DNA of 64,000 nt from CAYREX01 sp964423505 (GTDB lineage Bacteria > Fermentibacterota > Fermentibacteria > Fermentibacterales > JCC-6). Shown here one piece after another: positions 26,446 through 34,609 of the stretch. The stretch spans positions 1-64,000 of the forward strand of contig CAYREX010000010.1 of NCBI GenBank assembly GCA_964423505.1, given 5' to 3'. Made by a program: the position numbers and the translations under genes. The notes beneath the pieces were generated by a model. That model did not search any database and was not told the origin of the DNA. It saw only the letters and a list, made by a program, of their open reading frames with translations. Within the stretch, counting starts at the first letter, position 1, and every line of letters starts with the position of its first letter.

Positions 26446-26519
26446 CTCTCTCCGATCGGCCCACGGCCTGCGGCCGTTTACTATCGCTGTGCTGCCCCTC
26501 GAGCCCTTATCAAATCAAA

Positions 26520-26546
26520 TAACGCAAGCCCGGCGTGGCGGGGGCT
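26520..26546 (-). terminator. Intrinsic terminator overlapping the stop of the small secreted protein gene
   Basis: On the minus strand AGCCC (26546-26542) pairs with GGGCT (26531-26527) around a GC-rich loop. The run TTGCGTTATTTGATTTG follows. The stem overlaps the TAG stop codon. The T-rich tail also falls in the upstream region of the PilB-like gene. Confidence 0.45.
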
Positions 26547-26967
26547 AGTCGTAGGTGGAGAAGGTATCCCGCTCGGAGTCGCTCATGCCCCAGGAGGGAA
26601 CCAGTGAGAGCATCATGGCCTCCGGGTCCTCCTCCAGGAGGAAGAAGCTCTCTCCCCCTATCATCATCGGGTCGCCGGGGGCGGGTGGCGGCTCGAAGCG
26701 CATCGCGTACCGCGTGGGGTCGTAGTCAGCCGGGGTGCCGTCCAGCCAGATGGCCTCGTGCGGCTCGAGCAGCAGAACGCCGTCCGGGGAGGTCCACCAC
26801 GCACCGATCTCCACGGGGGAGTCCAGCGAGCCGAACCATGCGTAGGTGCCCTCCTCCCAGAAGCAGTACCCGGACTCGAGCCCCGCATCCATGTCCGGCT
26901 CGGAGTGCCAGAAGCCGGCCATCTCCACGGGCATGACCGCTATGAGCGCGCAAGCCAGGAGCGTCAT
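26545..26967 (-). CDS. Hypothetical small exported protein
   Basis: The 140-residue protein begins with a short hydrophobic stretch (TLLACALIAVMPVEMAG) that could be a signal peptide. It continues as an acidic, Trp-rich beta-type domain (GFWHSEPD, CFWEEGTYAWFGSLD, IGAWWTSPDGVLLL), somewhat reminiscent of small lipocalin-like or META-type folds. I do not recognise a family. AGGAGGGGCC precedes the ATG. Downstream lies a terminator, so it is probably monocistronic. An AT-rich stretch (27060-27105) with TATAGT on the minus strand may hold its promoter. Confidence 0.55.
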   Translation of the reverse strand: MTLLACALIAVMPVEMAGFWHSEPDMDAGLESGYCFWEEGTYAWFGSLDSPVEIGAWWTSPDGVLLLEPHEAIWLDGTPADYDPTRYAMRFEPPPAPGDPMMIGGESFFLLEEDPEAMMLSLVPSWGMSDSERDTFSTYD

Positions 26968-27141
26968 GGCCCCTCCTCTCGTCTTGCCGGGAAGATAGAC
27001 AGCGAGCCGGTCGGGGTAAAGCGACGGGCCGGGCTCTCACGGTTGGAGAAGCCGTGCTTGTAGCTAACTATACATTCATTACATTGTTTAAAGTTCTTTC
27101 GGGTGCGCGGAGTACCACCCGGCGGGAAGGGGTAAGGGGGG

Positions 27142-28380
27142 TCAGCGGAGGGAGCGGAGGCGCCTGAGGTCGGGGAAGAGCATGGACCACGCAGCCACCA
27201 CCGCCAGGGTGCCGAGGCCACCGCTCACCACCGATACAACCGGGGAGAAGAGCTGTGCGACCGTCCCGCTCTCGAACCCGCCCAGCTGGTTGGAGGAGCC
27301 GATGAATACGGCGTTGACGGCGGAGACCCTCCCCCGCATCTCGTTCGGGGTGGCCAGCTGCACCAGCGTGTGCCGGACCACCATGCTGACGTTGTCGAAC
27401 AGACCGGTCAGGAAGAGCATGGCGAGGGAGAGCCAGAAGCTCCTGGAGAGGCCGAAGACCACGGTGGCTGCCCCGAAGCCGGCGACGCAGAGCAGCATGG
27501 TCCTCCCGCTTCGCCGCAGCGGCGGCATGTGGGCCATCACCAGCGCCATTAGAAGCGCACCGGCCGCGGGCGCCGCCCTGAGCCATCCGAGAGTCTGCTC
27601 CGGCGACATCCCCATGGTTCCCGTCTCCAGTATGTCCCTGGCGAAGACCGGCAGCAGGTAGACCGCTCCGCCGAAGAGCACGGCGAAGAGGTCCAGCGAG
27701 ATGCTGCCGAGGAGGACCTTCTTCCTGAAGACGAACTCCAGTCCCTCCCTCACATGCCCCAGCATGTCCCCCCGCCTGCTCCTCTCCCCCGGCCTGGGCC
27801 TCACCGTGGGGAGTATGAGCATGAACGCGGTGGAGAAGAGGGCGCTCATCAGGTAGGCGGAGGGGAGCGACCATGCCACCACGAAGCCGCCTATGGCCGG
27901 ACCGGCCATGGCGGAGACCTGAAGCACGGTGGTCCTCCACCTGACCGCGCTCTCGAACTGCTCCTCCGGGACGAGAAGTGGAAGAAGGGCGCTCCTTGCC
28001 GGCCACCCGAGCCGAAGGAAGGACGAGTCGAGGAAGAGAAGCAGGTACATGATCCCCACCGCTCCGCGCATATGGCTGAAGAGGGCCAGGCAGAGGGAGG
28101 TCAGGGTGGTCCCCGCCATCGCCGCCGCCATGAGCTTCCGCCTGTCGAGAACGTCGGCGAGGTAACCGGCCGGCAGGGTGAAGAGGAACATGGGCACCGC
28201 CTGGACCAGCCCCACCATTCCGAGCGAGAAGGCCTGGCCGGTCCTGTCGTAGACCTCCCAGCCTATGGCCAGCGTCTGGGCGGCCGTACCGAGCCAGACG
28301 AGCCCTGAGCCGAGCAGGAACCGTGCGAAGCTTCCGTTCCCCAGGACGACGTAGGAGGAGGGGCGGGTCGACTCTGCCAG
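27142..28380 (-). CDS. MFS exporter (MFS_3/EntS-like), apparently CTG-initiated
   Basis: An internal ATG (28218) would give a protein lacking the first membrane helix. The frame stays open upstream to 28440 and encodes a perfect MFS N-terminus (FARFLLGSGLVWLGTAA, then WEVYDRTGQAFSLG). It contains no ATG, GTG or TTG. A CTG at 28380 lies six nt after CGGAGGT and gives a normal 412 residues with 12 helices and the motif GYLADVLDRRKL between helices 2 and 3. The type resembles drug/siderophore exporters, and the substrate is unknown. A frameshift or sequencing error near the 5' end is the alternative. Confidence 0.8.
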   Translation of the reverse strand: MAESTRPSSYVVLGNGSFARFLLGSGLVWLGTAAQTLAIGWEVYDRTGQAFSLGMVGLVQAVPMFLFTLPAGYLADVLDRRKLMAAAMAGTTLTSLCLALFSHMRGAVGIMYLLLFLDSSFLRLGWPARSALLPLLVPEEQFESAVRWRTTVLQVSAMAGPAIGGFVVAWSLPSAYLMSALFSTAFMLILPTVRPRPGERSRRGDMLGHVREGLEFVFRKKVLLGSISLDLFAVLFGGAVYLLPVFARDILETGTMGMSPEQTLGWLRAAPAAGALLMALVMAHMPPLRRSGRTMLLCVAGFGAATVVFGLSRSFWLSLAMLFLTGLFDNVSMVVRHTLVQLATPNEMRGRVSAVNAVFIGSSNQLGGFESGTVAQLFSPVVSVVSGGLGTLAVVAAWSMLFPDLRRLRSLR

Positions 28381-28465
28381 ATGAGCACCTCCGGAGAAGG
28401 GCTGCGGGGCCGAAGCCTGACGTCCGGCGGCTTCCGGACGTCCCGATCAGTGGCGGGTCCGGGCC

Positions 28466-29062
28466 TCAGCGGTGTCTGCCCGGGGTCCAGCCCTCCTCGT
28501 CGAGCAGCCGACGGCCCGCGGCAAGGGCGGGGTCCTCCAGCCTGGTGGCCATGCCGTCGTTCCACCGGTTCAGGTAGCCGAAGAGAGCGATGACGCCCAT
28601 CAGCTCCACCAGCTCTCCTTCGTCCCAGTGGGCCCTGAGCCTCCCCATCAGGTCCTCGTCGACGCCGTTCGGGACCGTGGAGGCCGCCTCGGCGAAGTCC
28701 AGGGCGACCCGCTCGGCCTCGGTGAAGGCCGGATGGGTGCGGTAGCGGGAGAGGTTGGCCATCTTCTCCCCACCCGCTCCGTACCTCTCGGCGGCCATTA
28801 TGGAGTGGGCCTGGCAGTAGGCGCATCCGGCGGTCCTGCTGGAGACGTGGGCCACCATCCTCTTAAGGGCGCTGGAGACCCGCCCCCTGTTCTCCATGAC
28901 CGCCATGTTCAGACGGATGAAGGCGCGGGCTATCTCCGGCCTCCTCAGCATGGTCATCACGCTGCCCGGGCAGAAGCCGAGCGTCTCTCCGTAGAACCGC
29001 ACCATCTCCCCGAGCTCCTCACCGAGCTCCTCCTCGGAGAGGGGCTCCACAAGCGGCTGCAT
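28466..29062 (-). CDS. Carboxymuconolactone decarboxylase / AhpD-like family protein
   Basis: The 198-residue all-helical protein has the AhpD-type active site Cys80-x-x-Cys83-x-x-His86 in AGCAYCQAHS, plus FTEAERVALDFAEAAS and VIALFGYLNRWNDGM. Such proteins are peroxidase-related disulfide reductases or hydratases/decarboxylases. The CxxC here favours a redox function. It overlaps the upstream stop as TGATG, with AAAGGAG five nt upstream of its ATG, so it is coupled to the exported beta-propeller gene although the two products probably lie in different compartments. The gene upstream in frame is unrelated. Confidence 0.85.
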   Translation of the reverse strand: MQPLVEPLSEEELGEELGEMVRFYGETLGFCPGSVMTMLRRPEIARAFIRLNMAVMENRGRVSSALKRMVAHVSSRTAGCAYCQAHSIMAAERYGAGGEKMANLSRYRTHPAFTEAERVALDFAEAASTVPNGVDEDLMGRLRAHWDEGELVELMGVIALFGYLNRWNDGMATRLEDPALAAGRRLLDEEGWTPGRHR

Positions 29063-29982
29063 CACGTCTCCTTTCTCTGCCCCGGGTCCCGGGGCCTCTC
29101 CGTCGGTCTCCCCCCCGGCCCCGTGCCGCCGGCTCCGGGAATCGCCGGGCCCGGGTCGGAGGGCCTGCCGGAGCCGGGCCTGCCGCTGCCGATCGAGGGG
29201 GGCGGAGGCTCCGGTGACGGGGGCGCGGCAGCGGGGTGGAGGACCGCAAGCGCCGTGGTCCCCTCCCAGTCCCCCCGGAGACTCTCGTAGAAGCCTTCCT
29301 CGGTCTCCGTCCGGTAGAGGGTGCCCCACCAGACGCAGTAAACGTCTCCGTCCATGGCGGCCAGCTCGGTGGTCCCGGTATAGCCCATTCCGAGGTCTCC
29401 GGTAGCGCCGGTCGCCGGGTCTATCCTGTAGAGGGTGCCGTCGTCCACGGCGAACGCCGCCTCTCCCGAGCCGCCGAATGCGGTCATGTCCGGCATCTCC
29501 GCCCCGAGCTCACGGTAGCCGCCCTCCCGCGGGTCCACCCGGCAGAGCCTCCCGGAGACCACGGCGAGCAGGGCGTCCCCCGCCCACGCGATGGCCGAGA
29601 GGCCGCTCCTGCGCTCGGTCAGCTCGAGCGTCTTCGAGTAGACCGGGTGGACCTTCGTGATTACACCGTCCCGCAGGACGTAGAGCACTGTACCGTCGGA
29701 GGTGAGCCCGGTGGCTCCGCCGAAGCCGCTCATGACTGCCGTGGTCCCGTCGGTGTCCGGGTCTACCCGGATAAGCTCGCCGGAGCGGATGGCGTAGAGC
29801 GAGCCCCCACAGCCGGTGAGCAGCCCGACACCCTCCCAGCCGGACGATGACAGCGAGGCGTCGCCCGTATCGGTGTCGACCAGGTAGAGACCGTCTCCGC
29901 GGACGGCGTACAGACCGGAGGCGGTGACGGGGGAGACGGCTGCGACGAGAAGGACGAAGGCGATGAGCGTGACGGATCTCAT
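29062..29982 (-). CDS. Exported beta-propeller-like protein with Pro/Gly-rich tail
   Basis: The 306-residue protein has a signal peptide (about 1-21, ending VTAS). About six short repeats of the kind LYAVRGDGLYLVDTDTG, LYAIRSGELIRVDPDT and LYRIDPATGATGDL follow, which fit a beta-propeller of about 40-residue blades. The last 60 residues are low-complexity (Pro, Gly, Arg). The function is unknown. It is probably in the periplasm or on the surface. It is one of several propeller proteins in this 29-36 kb envelope region. Its TGA overlaps the AhpD-like ATG. Confidence 0.65.
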   Translation of the reverse strand: MRSVTLIAFVLLVAAVSPVTASGLYAVRGDGLYLVDTDTGDASLSSSGWEGVGLLTGCGGSLYAIRSGELIRVDPDTDGTTAVMSGFGGATGLTSDGTVLYVLRDGVITKVHPVYSKTLELTERRSGLSAIAWAGDALLAVVSGRLCRVDPREGGYRELGAEMPDMTAFGGSGEAAFAVDDGTLYRIDPATGATGDLGMGYTGTTELAAMDGDVYCVWWGTLYRTETEEGFYESLRGDWEGTTALAVLHPAAAPPSPEPPPPSIGSGRPGSGRPSDPGPAIPGAGGTGPGGRPTERPRDPGQRKET

Positions 29983-30068
29983 ATGGACTCCTCCATGACA
30001 ATGCCCTGTGGCTACTGGCTGAACCTGCAGGCTCCCGGGAGCCGTCGGTATCTATCCTGCCGGGGCCG

Positions 30069-30572
30069 CTACGTTCCGGCGCCCTCTCCCCCGGCCGGGA
30101 GGACCCTCACTGCGCCGGCGTAGCGCCTCCGGTAGTTGTCCTGTTCCAGCGGCGTAACAACCACGCCCCTCCCCTGCCAGGACGAGGAATGGATGAACTC
30201 CCCCTCCCCCAGGTAGATGCCGATGTGGCGAGGGGAGTCGAAGACCAGGAGGTCGCCGGGCATCAGCTCCTCCCTGTTCACCGGGGTGCCGTACTCCTCT
30301 ATGTCTCCAACCATGCGGGGCACCGGGACGCCGTTGTCCCTGTAGACCCGGTAGACCAGCCCGCTGCAGTCGAAGCCTTCGGAGCCGGTCCCGCCCCATA
30401 CGTAAGGGACTCCCAGGTATGAGAGGGCGTCCTCGACCACGGAGTCCGCGAGCGCGCCGACGGTGAGAGAGTCGGCACAGGCGGCCGGCCCATCCTCGCC
30501 GCGGGCCACGGAGAGGGGAAGGAGGAGTACCGCCATCGACGCGCCGAGCAGGGAGCATGCCCGGGGGGTCAG
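30069..30572 (-). CDS. Exported NlpC/P60 peptidoglycan hydrolase, apparently CTG-initiated
   Basis: The 167-residue protein carries an NlpC/P60 domain with Cys69 in FDCSGLVYRVY, His in SPRHIGIYLG (about 121) and the family features YLGVPYVWGGTG and LMPGDLLVF. It cleaves cell-wall peptides, probably D-Glu-mDAP bonds. The only ATG (30536) gives a poor signal peptide and has no ribosome site. An in-frame CTG at 30572 overlaps the upstream TGA as CTGA and restores a signal peptide with an Arg (TPRACSLLGASMAVLLLPLS). CTG initiation by coupling is thus the best reading. Confidence 0.8.
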   Translation of the reverse strand: MTPRACSLLGASMAVLLLPLSVARGEDGPAACADSLTVGALADSVVEDALSYLGVPYVWGGTGSEGFDCSGLVYRVYRDNGVPVPRMVGDIEEYGTPVNREELMPGDLLVFDSPRHIGIYLGEGEFIHSSSWQGRGVVVTPLEQDNYRRRYAGAVRVLPAGGEGAGT

Positions 30573-31030
30573 GAGCTCCTGCCTATCCCGAAGAGGCCCC
30601 GGAGGATGAAGGAGACCAGGGCGGCCCCGGCTCCCACCGCCGTGCCGAAGAGCAGCGCCTCCCTGGGGCCCACCACCGTGTTGAGCTCCCCGTCGATCCT
30701 GCGGGCCAGGGTCAGCACGCTGGAGCTGGACTCCGCCTCGACCTCCCTGGCAACCACCAGCCCCGCGGAGGTAGCCTTCATGGAGACCGGCCCGGATGAC
30801 AGGACGCAGCCGACCATGGATTCCTCCACCTCGGCCGAGCCGCACCTGACCATGCAGGCGCAGGACTGCTCCAGCTCCGCCTCACCCGCCAGCAGGAGAA
30901 GGGCGCCGCCCTGCTCCATCTCCACCTGGCCGGCGGTCACCCGCCTGGCCCCGCACCTCTGCAGCAGCACGCGGTCCTCGCCGGCAGAGTCGGCTTCCCG
31001 CTCCTCCAGCTCCTTCTTCTCCTCGGACAT
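30569..31030 (-). CDS. Unknown beta-helical protein with C-terminal membrane anchor
   Basis: The 153-residue protein starts with a charged segment (SEEKKELEEREADSAGED). About six short repeats of about 12-16 residues follow, alternating small/hydrophobic with Glu (VTAGQVEMEQGGALLLL, AGEAELEQSCACMV, GSAEVEESMVGCVL), suggesting a small right-handed beta-helix reminiscent of bactofilins. The end is a membrane helix (LLFGTAVGAGAALVSFILRGLF). I know no family. GGAGGTAGG precedes the ATG. It is coupled to the NlpC/P60 gene, so a role in positioning a wall hydrolase is possible. Confidence 0.55.
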   Translation of the reverse strand: MSEEKKELEEREADSAGEDRVLLQRCGARRVTAGQVEMEQGGALLLLAGEAELEQSCACMVRCGSAEVEESMVGCVLSSGPVSMKATSAGLVVAREVEAESSSSVLTLARRIDGELNTVVGPREALLFGTAVGAGAALVSFILRGLFGIGRSS

Positions 31031-31154
31031 AGCCTACCTCCGGCCCTGAATGGTGGTTACCCCCCGACCCGAGTCTTCCCCGCAGGCGGGGCTCCGTCAA
31101 CCTCGTCGCTCCCTCAGCCCGGCGGCGGCATCCATCTTCACCCCGCCACCGGCG

Positions 31155-32342
31155 TCACTGCGCCGCCGCCTCCGCCGAAGGCTCCTCCCGCAGCTCCAGC
31201 AGGTAGACCTTCGGGTAGTCCGCCGGGTCGGTCTCGAAGGCCAGCATCCCGTTGTCCATACAGTAGCTCAGCTCCCTCGTCCCGGCGAGCTCCGGCACAA
31301 CGGCCACGAACAGCAGATCACCCGCCGGGCCGTAGACCTCCAGGGTGGGCGTCCCGGTCCATCCCTGTCCGACCCAGACCCTGCCAAGGTCGTCGACATC
31401 GATGGAGTGTATGGCGTTCCAGTTGAGGTTCTGTATGTCGTTGCGCCGCTCCCGGTTGACGGAGGCTCCCTCCTCCCTGTCGGTCGAGAGGGTCTCGTGG
31501 AGCATTCCCTCCTCGAGCTCCTCCTCGGTCTTGGCCACCGGCTCCCAGACCCTCTCCACGGTGGTCAGGGTATCGCCGCCGGGGCCGTAGCCGGTGAAGC
31601 TCCAGACGGTGTCGCTCCGCATGGCCACCCAGACCGACCCTTCGGGGCCGGTGTCCCAGTCCAGCCCCGGGACGTGGACGTTCAGGTCGCCGTCATCGTC
31701 CGTGGAGAACCGCATGGGATGGGAGCAGAAGACCATGAAGGGCTCCACGTCCCTGTCGAATGCCGCCACCATCGCCTCGCCGGTCGGCTCGCCCTCCTCC
31801 ACCCCGTGCCTGAGGGTCATCCCGGCGAAGGAGCCGTCCGGCAGCGGTGCTATCCGGTCGGGGGCTATGGCGGGGAACCCGACGAGGAGCGTGTCCAGCT
31901 CGAGGTCGGGGGTCAGGTAGGTGACCGAGATGCCGCCCCAGTCGGAGATGACCACGCTGCCGTCGTCCATCAGGGCGAAGCTCCTGGGATAGTCGTACTC
32001 TCCCGGGCCGGAGCCGGGCCTCCCCGCGAACCCGAGGTGTTCCCCTTCCGGGCCGTAGATTCCCAGCCTGCAGCGGAGCGCGTCGAGTACGTAGATCTCT
32101 CCCGCAGGGGTGTAGCTGGCGTCGGTGACAGTGCCGAAGACGTATGCGCTGTCGCCCATCATCACGCCGATGGTGTCCACCACCGCAATCTCTACCGTGT
32201 CGGGGCCCGAGGCGCCGCTTGCGGGCGCCGGCCCCTCCCCTCCATCCCCGCTGCCGCAGGAGAGCAGGGCGGCGAGGGGGAGAACGAGCAGCAGGGCGGC
32301 GGACAGCCCGAAGGCTCTCCGGGGCATCATCTCGAAAGTCAT
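31155..32342 (-). CDS. Lipoprotein with six-bladed beta-propeller (NHL/6-bladed type)
   Basis: The 395-residue protein starts at the ATG with GGAGGTAGG directly upstream and has a lipobox LLSC (Cys29). Propeller blades follow with the recurring form AGEIYVLDALRCRLGIYGPEGEHLGFAG, DDGSVVISDWGG and LGRVWVGQGWTGTPTLEVYGPAGDLL. It resembles the 6-bladed beta-propeller lipoproteins common in Bacteroidetes-like genomes. It is likely at the inner face of the outer membrane or on the surface. The function and ligand are unknown. It sits between the paralogous propeller lipoprotein gene and the beta-helix/NlpC pair. Confidence 0.7.
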   Translation of the reverse strand: MTFEMMPRRAFGLSAALLLVLPLAALLSCGSGDGGEGPAPASGASGPDTVEIAVVDTIGVMMGDSAYVFGTVTDASYTPAGEIYVLDALRCRLGIYGPEGEHLGFAGRPGSGPGEYDYPRSFALMDDGSVVISDWGGISVTYLTPDLELDTLLVGFPAIAPDRIAPLPDGSFAGMTLRHGVEEGEPTGEAMVAAFDRDVEPFMVFCSHPMRFSTDDDGDLNVHVPGLDWDTGPEGSVWVAMRSDTVWSFTGYGPGGDTLTTVERVWEPVAKTEEELEEGMLHETLSTDREEGASVNRERRNDIQNLNWNAIHSIDVDDLGRVWVGQGWTGTPTLEVYGPAGDLLFVAVVPELAGTRELSYCMDNGMLAFETDPADYPKVYLLELREEPSAEAAAQ

Positions 32343-32423
32343 CCTACCTCCGTCCGTCATGTCCGGGCGTCGCACGGTACGCAATGGCAGCAGCTCAGCT
32401 ACTCCATTCTCCATCCCATCGGG

Positions 32424-33425
32424 TCACTCCACGGTCAGCACCGCCAGGTTACCCAGTCCGGTCGTCTCCATGTCGACCGGGTAGCCCGGTATCTCGACCG
32501 TCGCCTCGACCACGCCCCGCCTGGAGTCGTAGCGGCAGAGCCTGCTCAGACCCCCGCCGAGGTAGCTGAGCAAAAAGGCGTGGCCCAGCTCGCCGGGGCA
32601 GAGGAGGTGGGCGGTGCCCCCGACCTCGACGGCCCCGGTGTACAGATGCTGCCCGGGCTCGGGCGATGGCAGGGGCACGGTCACCAGGAGGTCGGACTGC
32701 CCGGCTCCCAGGACGGCGCAGAGTGCCGTGTCTCCCGGCAGGTCCGTTACCGCCGGCATGGGCGCTCCGAGGCGGAGGAGTATGCGCCTGACGTACCCTA
32801 CCGTCTCCAGCGAGAGCAGCTCCGAGCCGAGAGTCGTCCCCACGGCGAGCGACTCCGGGGAGCGCGTCCTGGACATGCATATCGGCGTGGCGTCGAGCTG
32901 CGCGTACCTGGTGACGTCGTGGGTGCGCTGGGATACCTCCATCACCCTCCTGGAGGCGGCATCCCCCACGTAGAGGTAGGGGGAGTCCGCGGAGTAGACG
33001 AGCAGGGTGGGCGAGTCGCACAGGTGGAACTCGTCCCTGGTGCTCCCGTCCAGCACGTCAAGCTCCAGGATGGAGCCGGCTGCCCCGACCAGGTAGACGG
33101 ACTTGCCGGTTACGCTCAGCTCCATCTCGCAGTATCCGGCGCTGAAGGGTGCCCCCACGGTCCAGGAAGTGTCCTCAGCCAGGTCGTCCGAGCCGAGCTC
33201 GACAATCCTCCCGCCGGTCGTGGCCACCCATATCCTCCCCGGGAGCGGCAGCAGCGAGGCGGCCCCCTCTATGGGCTCCGAGCAGGCCGTGACCGTCAGG
33301 TCCGAGGAGGAGACGTACCTGACTCCGGCCGAGTAGGCCGTATCGACCTCGGCGAGGTCGGTGCATCCGGCGGCAAGGAGAGCCGCGGCTACAAGCGGCG
33401 CGATCCTCTCGGGCATCTCCGGCAC
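32424..33425 (-). CDS. Propeller-type lipoprotein A (paralogue of the 34610-35620 product)
   Basis: The 333-residue lipoprotein has lipobox LAAGC (Cys21). A repeat-rich beta domain follows: GRIWVATTGGRIVELGSDDL, KSVYLVGAAGSILELDVLDGST, SPYLYVGDAASRRVMEVSQ. It aligns along its whole length with the 336-residue product at 34610-35620, sharing AGCTDL at the start, WVATT, DVxDGS, ILEVSQ/VMEVSQ, LSYLG and a final GYPxDMEaTGxGNLxVLT-E. Such proteins probably form propellers and sit in the outer membrane leaflet. A minus-strand TATATT near 33465 could be its -10. The role is unknown, but its paralogue is coupled to a TonB receptor. Confidence 0.7.
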   Translation of the reverse strand: MPEMPERIAPLVAAALLAAGCTDLAEVDTAYSAGVRYVSSSDLTVTACSEPIEGAASLLPLPGRIWVATTGGRIVELGSDDLAEDTSWTVGAPFSAGYCEMELSVTGKSVYLVGAAGSILELDVLDGSTRDEFHLCDSPTLLVYSADSPYLYVGDAASRRVMEVSQRTHDVTRYAQLDATPICMSRTRSPESLAVGTTLGSELLSLETVGYVRRILLRLGAPMPAVTDLPGDTALCAVLGAGQSDLLVTVPLPSPEPGQHLYTGAVEVGGTAHLLCPGELGHAFLLSYLGGGLSRLCRYDSRRGVVEATVEIPGYPVDMETTGLGNLAVLTVE

Positions 33426-33480
33426 CCCCAGTGCTGGCTGGTTCGCGGCGGGTCACCCGGGAATATACAACCGGAGCCTC

Positions 33481-33510
33481 TTGCCGTGCCGCTCCGGTGG
33501 GGTGTATCCT
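33481..33510 (+). promoter_or_regulatory. Sigma-70-like promoter for the S41-like gene
   Basis: TTGCCG (33481-33486) is followed by 18 nt and TATCCT (33505-33510), about 32 nt before the ATG. A divergent promoter for lipoprotein A probably lies within the same 116-bp gap. Confidence 0.5.
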
Positions 33511-33541
33511 ATGCGGGCTTTCACCGCGGGAGAGGAGATCG

Positions 33542-34609
33542 ATGCGAGACGTGATACCCCGGACCCGCTGCATCCTCTGCCGGACGGCCCTCGGGGCGGC
33601 GGCGCTGGCGGTGCTGCTCGCGGCAGGACAGTCCTGCGTGACCGACCCCTACCAGGTGGGCTCCGTCGACTCCCTGGTCTCCCGCTACGTACTGGTCCGG
33701 GACCTGGTGGACGAGCGGTACGCCGGGTTCGCTCTGAGACCGGGAGTGGACTGGCAGGCGGCCTACGAGGAGTACCTGCCCATGGTGGAGGGGACGGGCG
33801 ACTGGTCCGACATGCTGGAGGCGGCCCTCCTGATGATGGGCGAGCTATCCGACTCCCAGCTCGCCATAACGGACGCTGAAGGCGGATGGAACACCAGCCA
33901 CGACCCGGGGCGATTCGTCAACTTCGACCTGGAGGTATGGTTCGCCTACATGGAGGACTGGGGCATAGCCGACTCGCTCCTCAGGGCTTTCGACGCGGAT
34001 ACGCTGCCGCAGACCCCCCGGCTCGGATACGCCTACATCAGCGACATGGGCGACGGTTACTCATGGCAGTCCTTCTTCAGCGCCACCTCCCGGCTGCAGG
34101 AATGCAGCGGGGTCATACTGGACCTCCGGGCCTGCGGGCGGGGCGGTGCTCCCCTCAGCGCCTACTACACGGTCGGGCGGTTCGTGGCCGAGAACGAGAT
34201 AGGCTACTACGTCTCCTACAGGGAGGGGCCGGATACGCACGACCTTACCGAGCCGGAGCAGGTCTACGCGTTCAGGAACGGCTCCTGGCAGGTCACATCC
34301 CCGACCCTGGTGCTAACGGGCAGGCGCACCGCGGGTGCGGCGGAGCAGCTTGTGCTGCTGCTGGACACCCAGGAGCACGTCACAATCATGGGGGACACCA
34401 CCGCGGGCTACGGGAGCCCGGTGACCTCGCTGGGGCTGACCGGCGACTGGTATCTCAACGTCCCGGAGGAGCTGACGTTCGACCTCTCGGGGGAGGCGGT
34501 GCTGGGCAGGGGCATACCGCCGGACACGGTCGTGCCGGTGAGCCAGTCGGACTTCGATGCGGGGGTGGACCCGGTGCTGGACGCGGCCCTGGAGAGGTTG
34601 TCCCGCTAG
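33542..34609 (+). CDS. S41-peptidase-like exported protein lacking the catalytic serine
   Basis: The 355-residue protein has an N-terminal signal segment (about 14-31). An S41/tail-specific-protease core follows: LGYAYISDMGDG, GVILDLRACGRGG, TLVLTGRRTAGAAEQLVLLL and GDTTAGYGSPV. The position of the nucleophile in TASAxE is Gly265 here (TAGAAE), and the Lys region (GKG-type) reads GYG. It therefore looks catalytically dead and may bind peptides. AGGAG precedes the ATG. It sits between two paralogous lipoprotein genes. Its stop abuts the stop of the convergent one. Confidence 0.7.
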   Translation: MRDVIPRTRCILCRTALGAAALAVLLAAGQSCVTDPYQVGSVDSLVSRYVLVRDLVDERYAGFALRPGVDWQAAYEEYLPMVEGTGDWSDMLEAALLMMGELSDSQLAITDAEGGWNTSHDPGRFVNFDLEVWFAYMEDWGIADSLLRAFDADTLPQTPRLGYAYISDMGDGYSWQSFFSATSRLQECSGVILDLRACGRGGAPLSAYYTVGRFVAENEIGYYVSYREGPDTHDLTEPEQVYAFRNGSWQVTSPTLVLTGRRTAGAAEQLVLLLDTQEHVTIMGDTTAGYGSPVTSLGLTGDWYLNVPEELTFDLSGEAVLGRGIPPDTVVPVSQSDFDAGVDPVLDAALERLSR

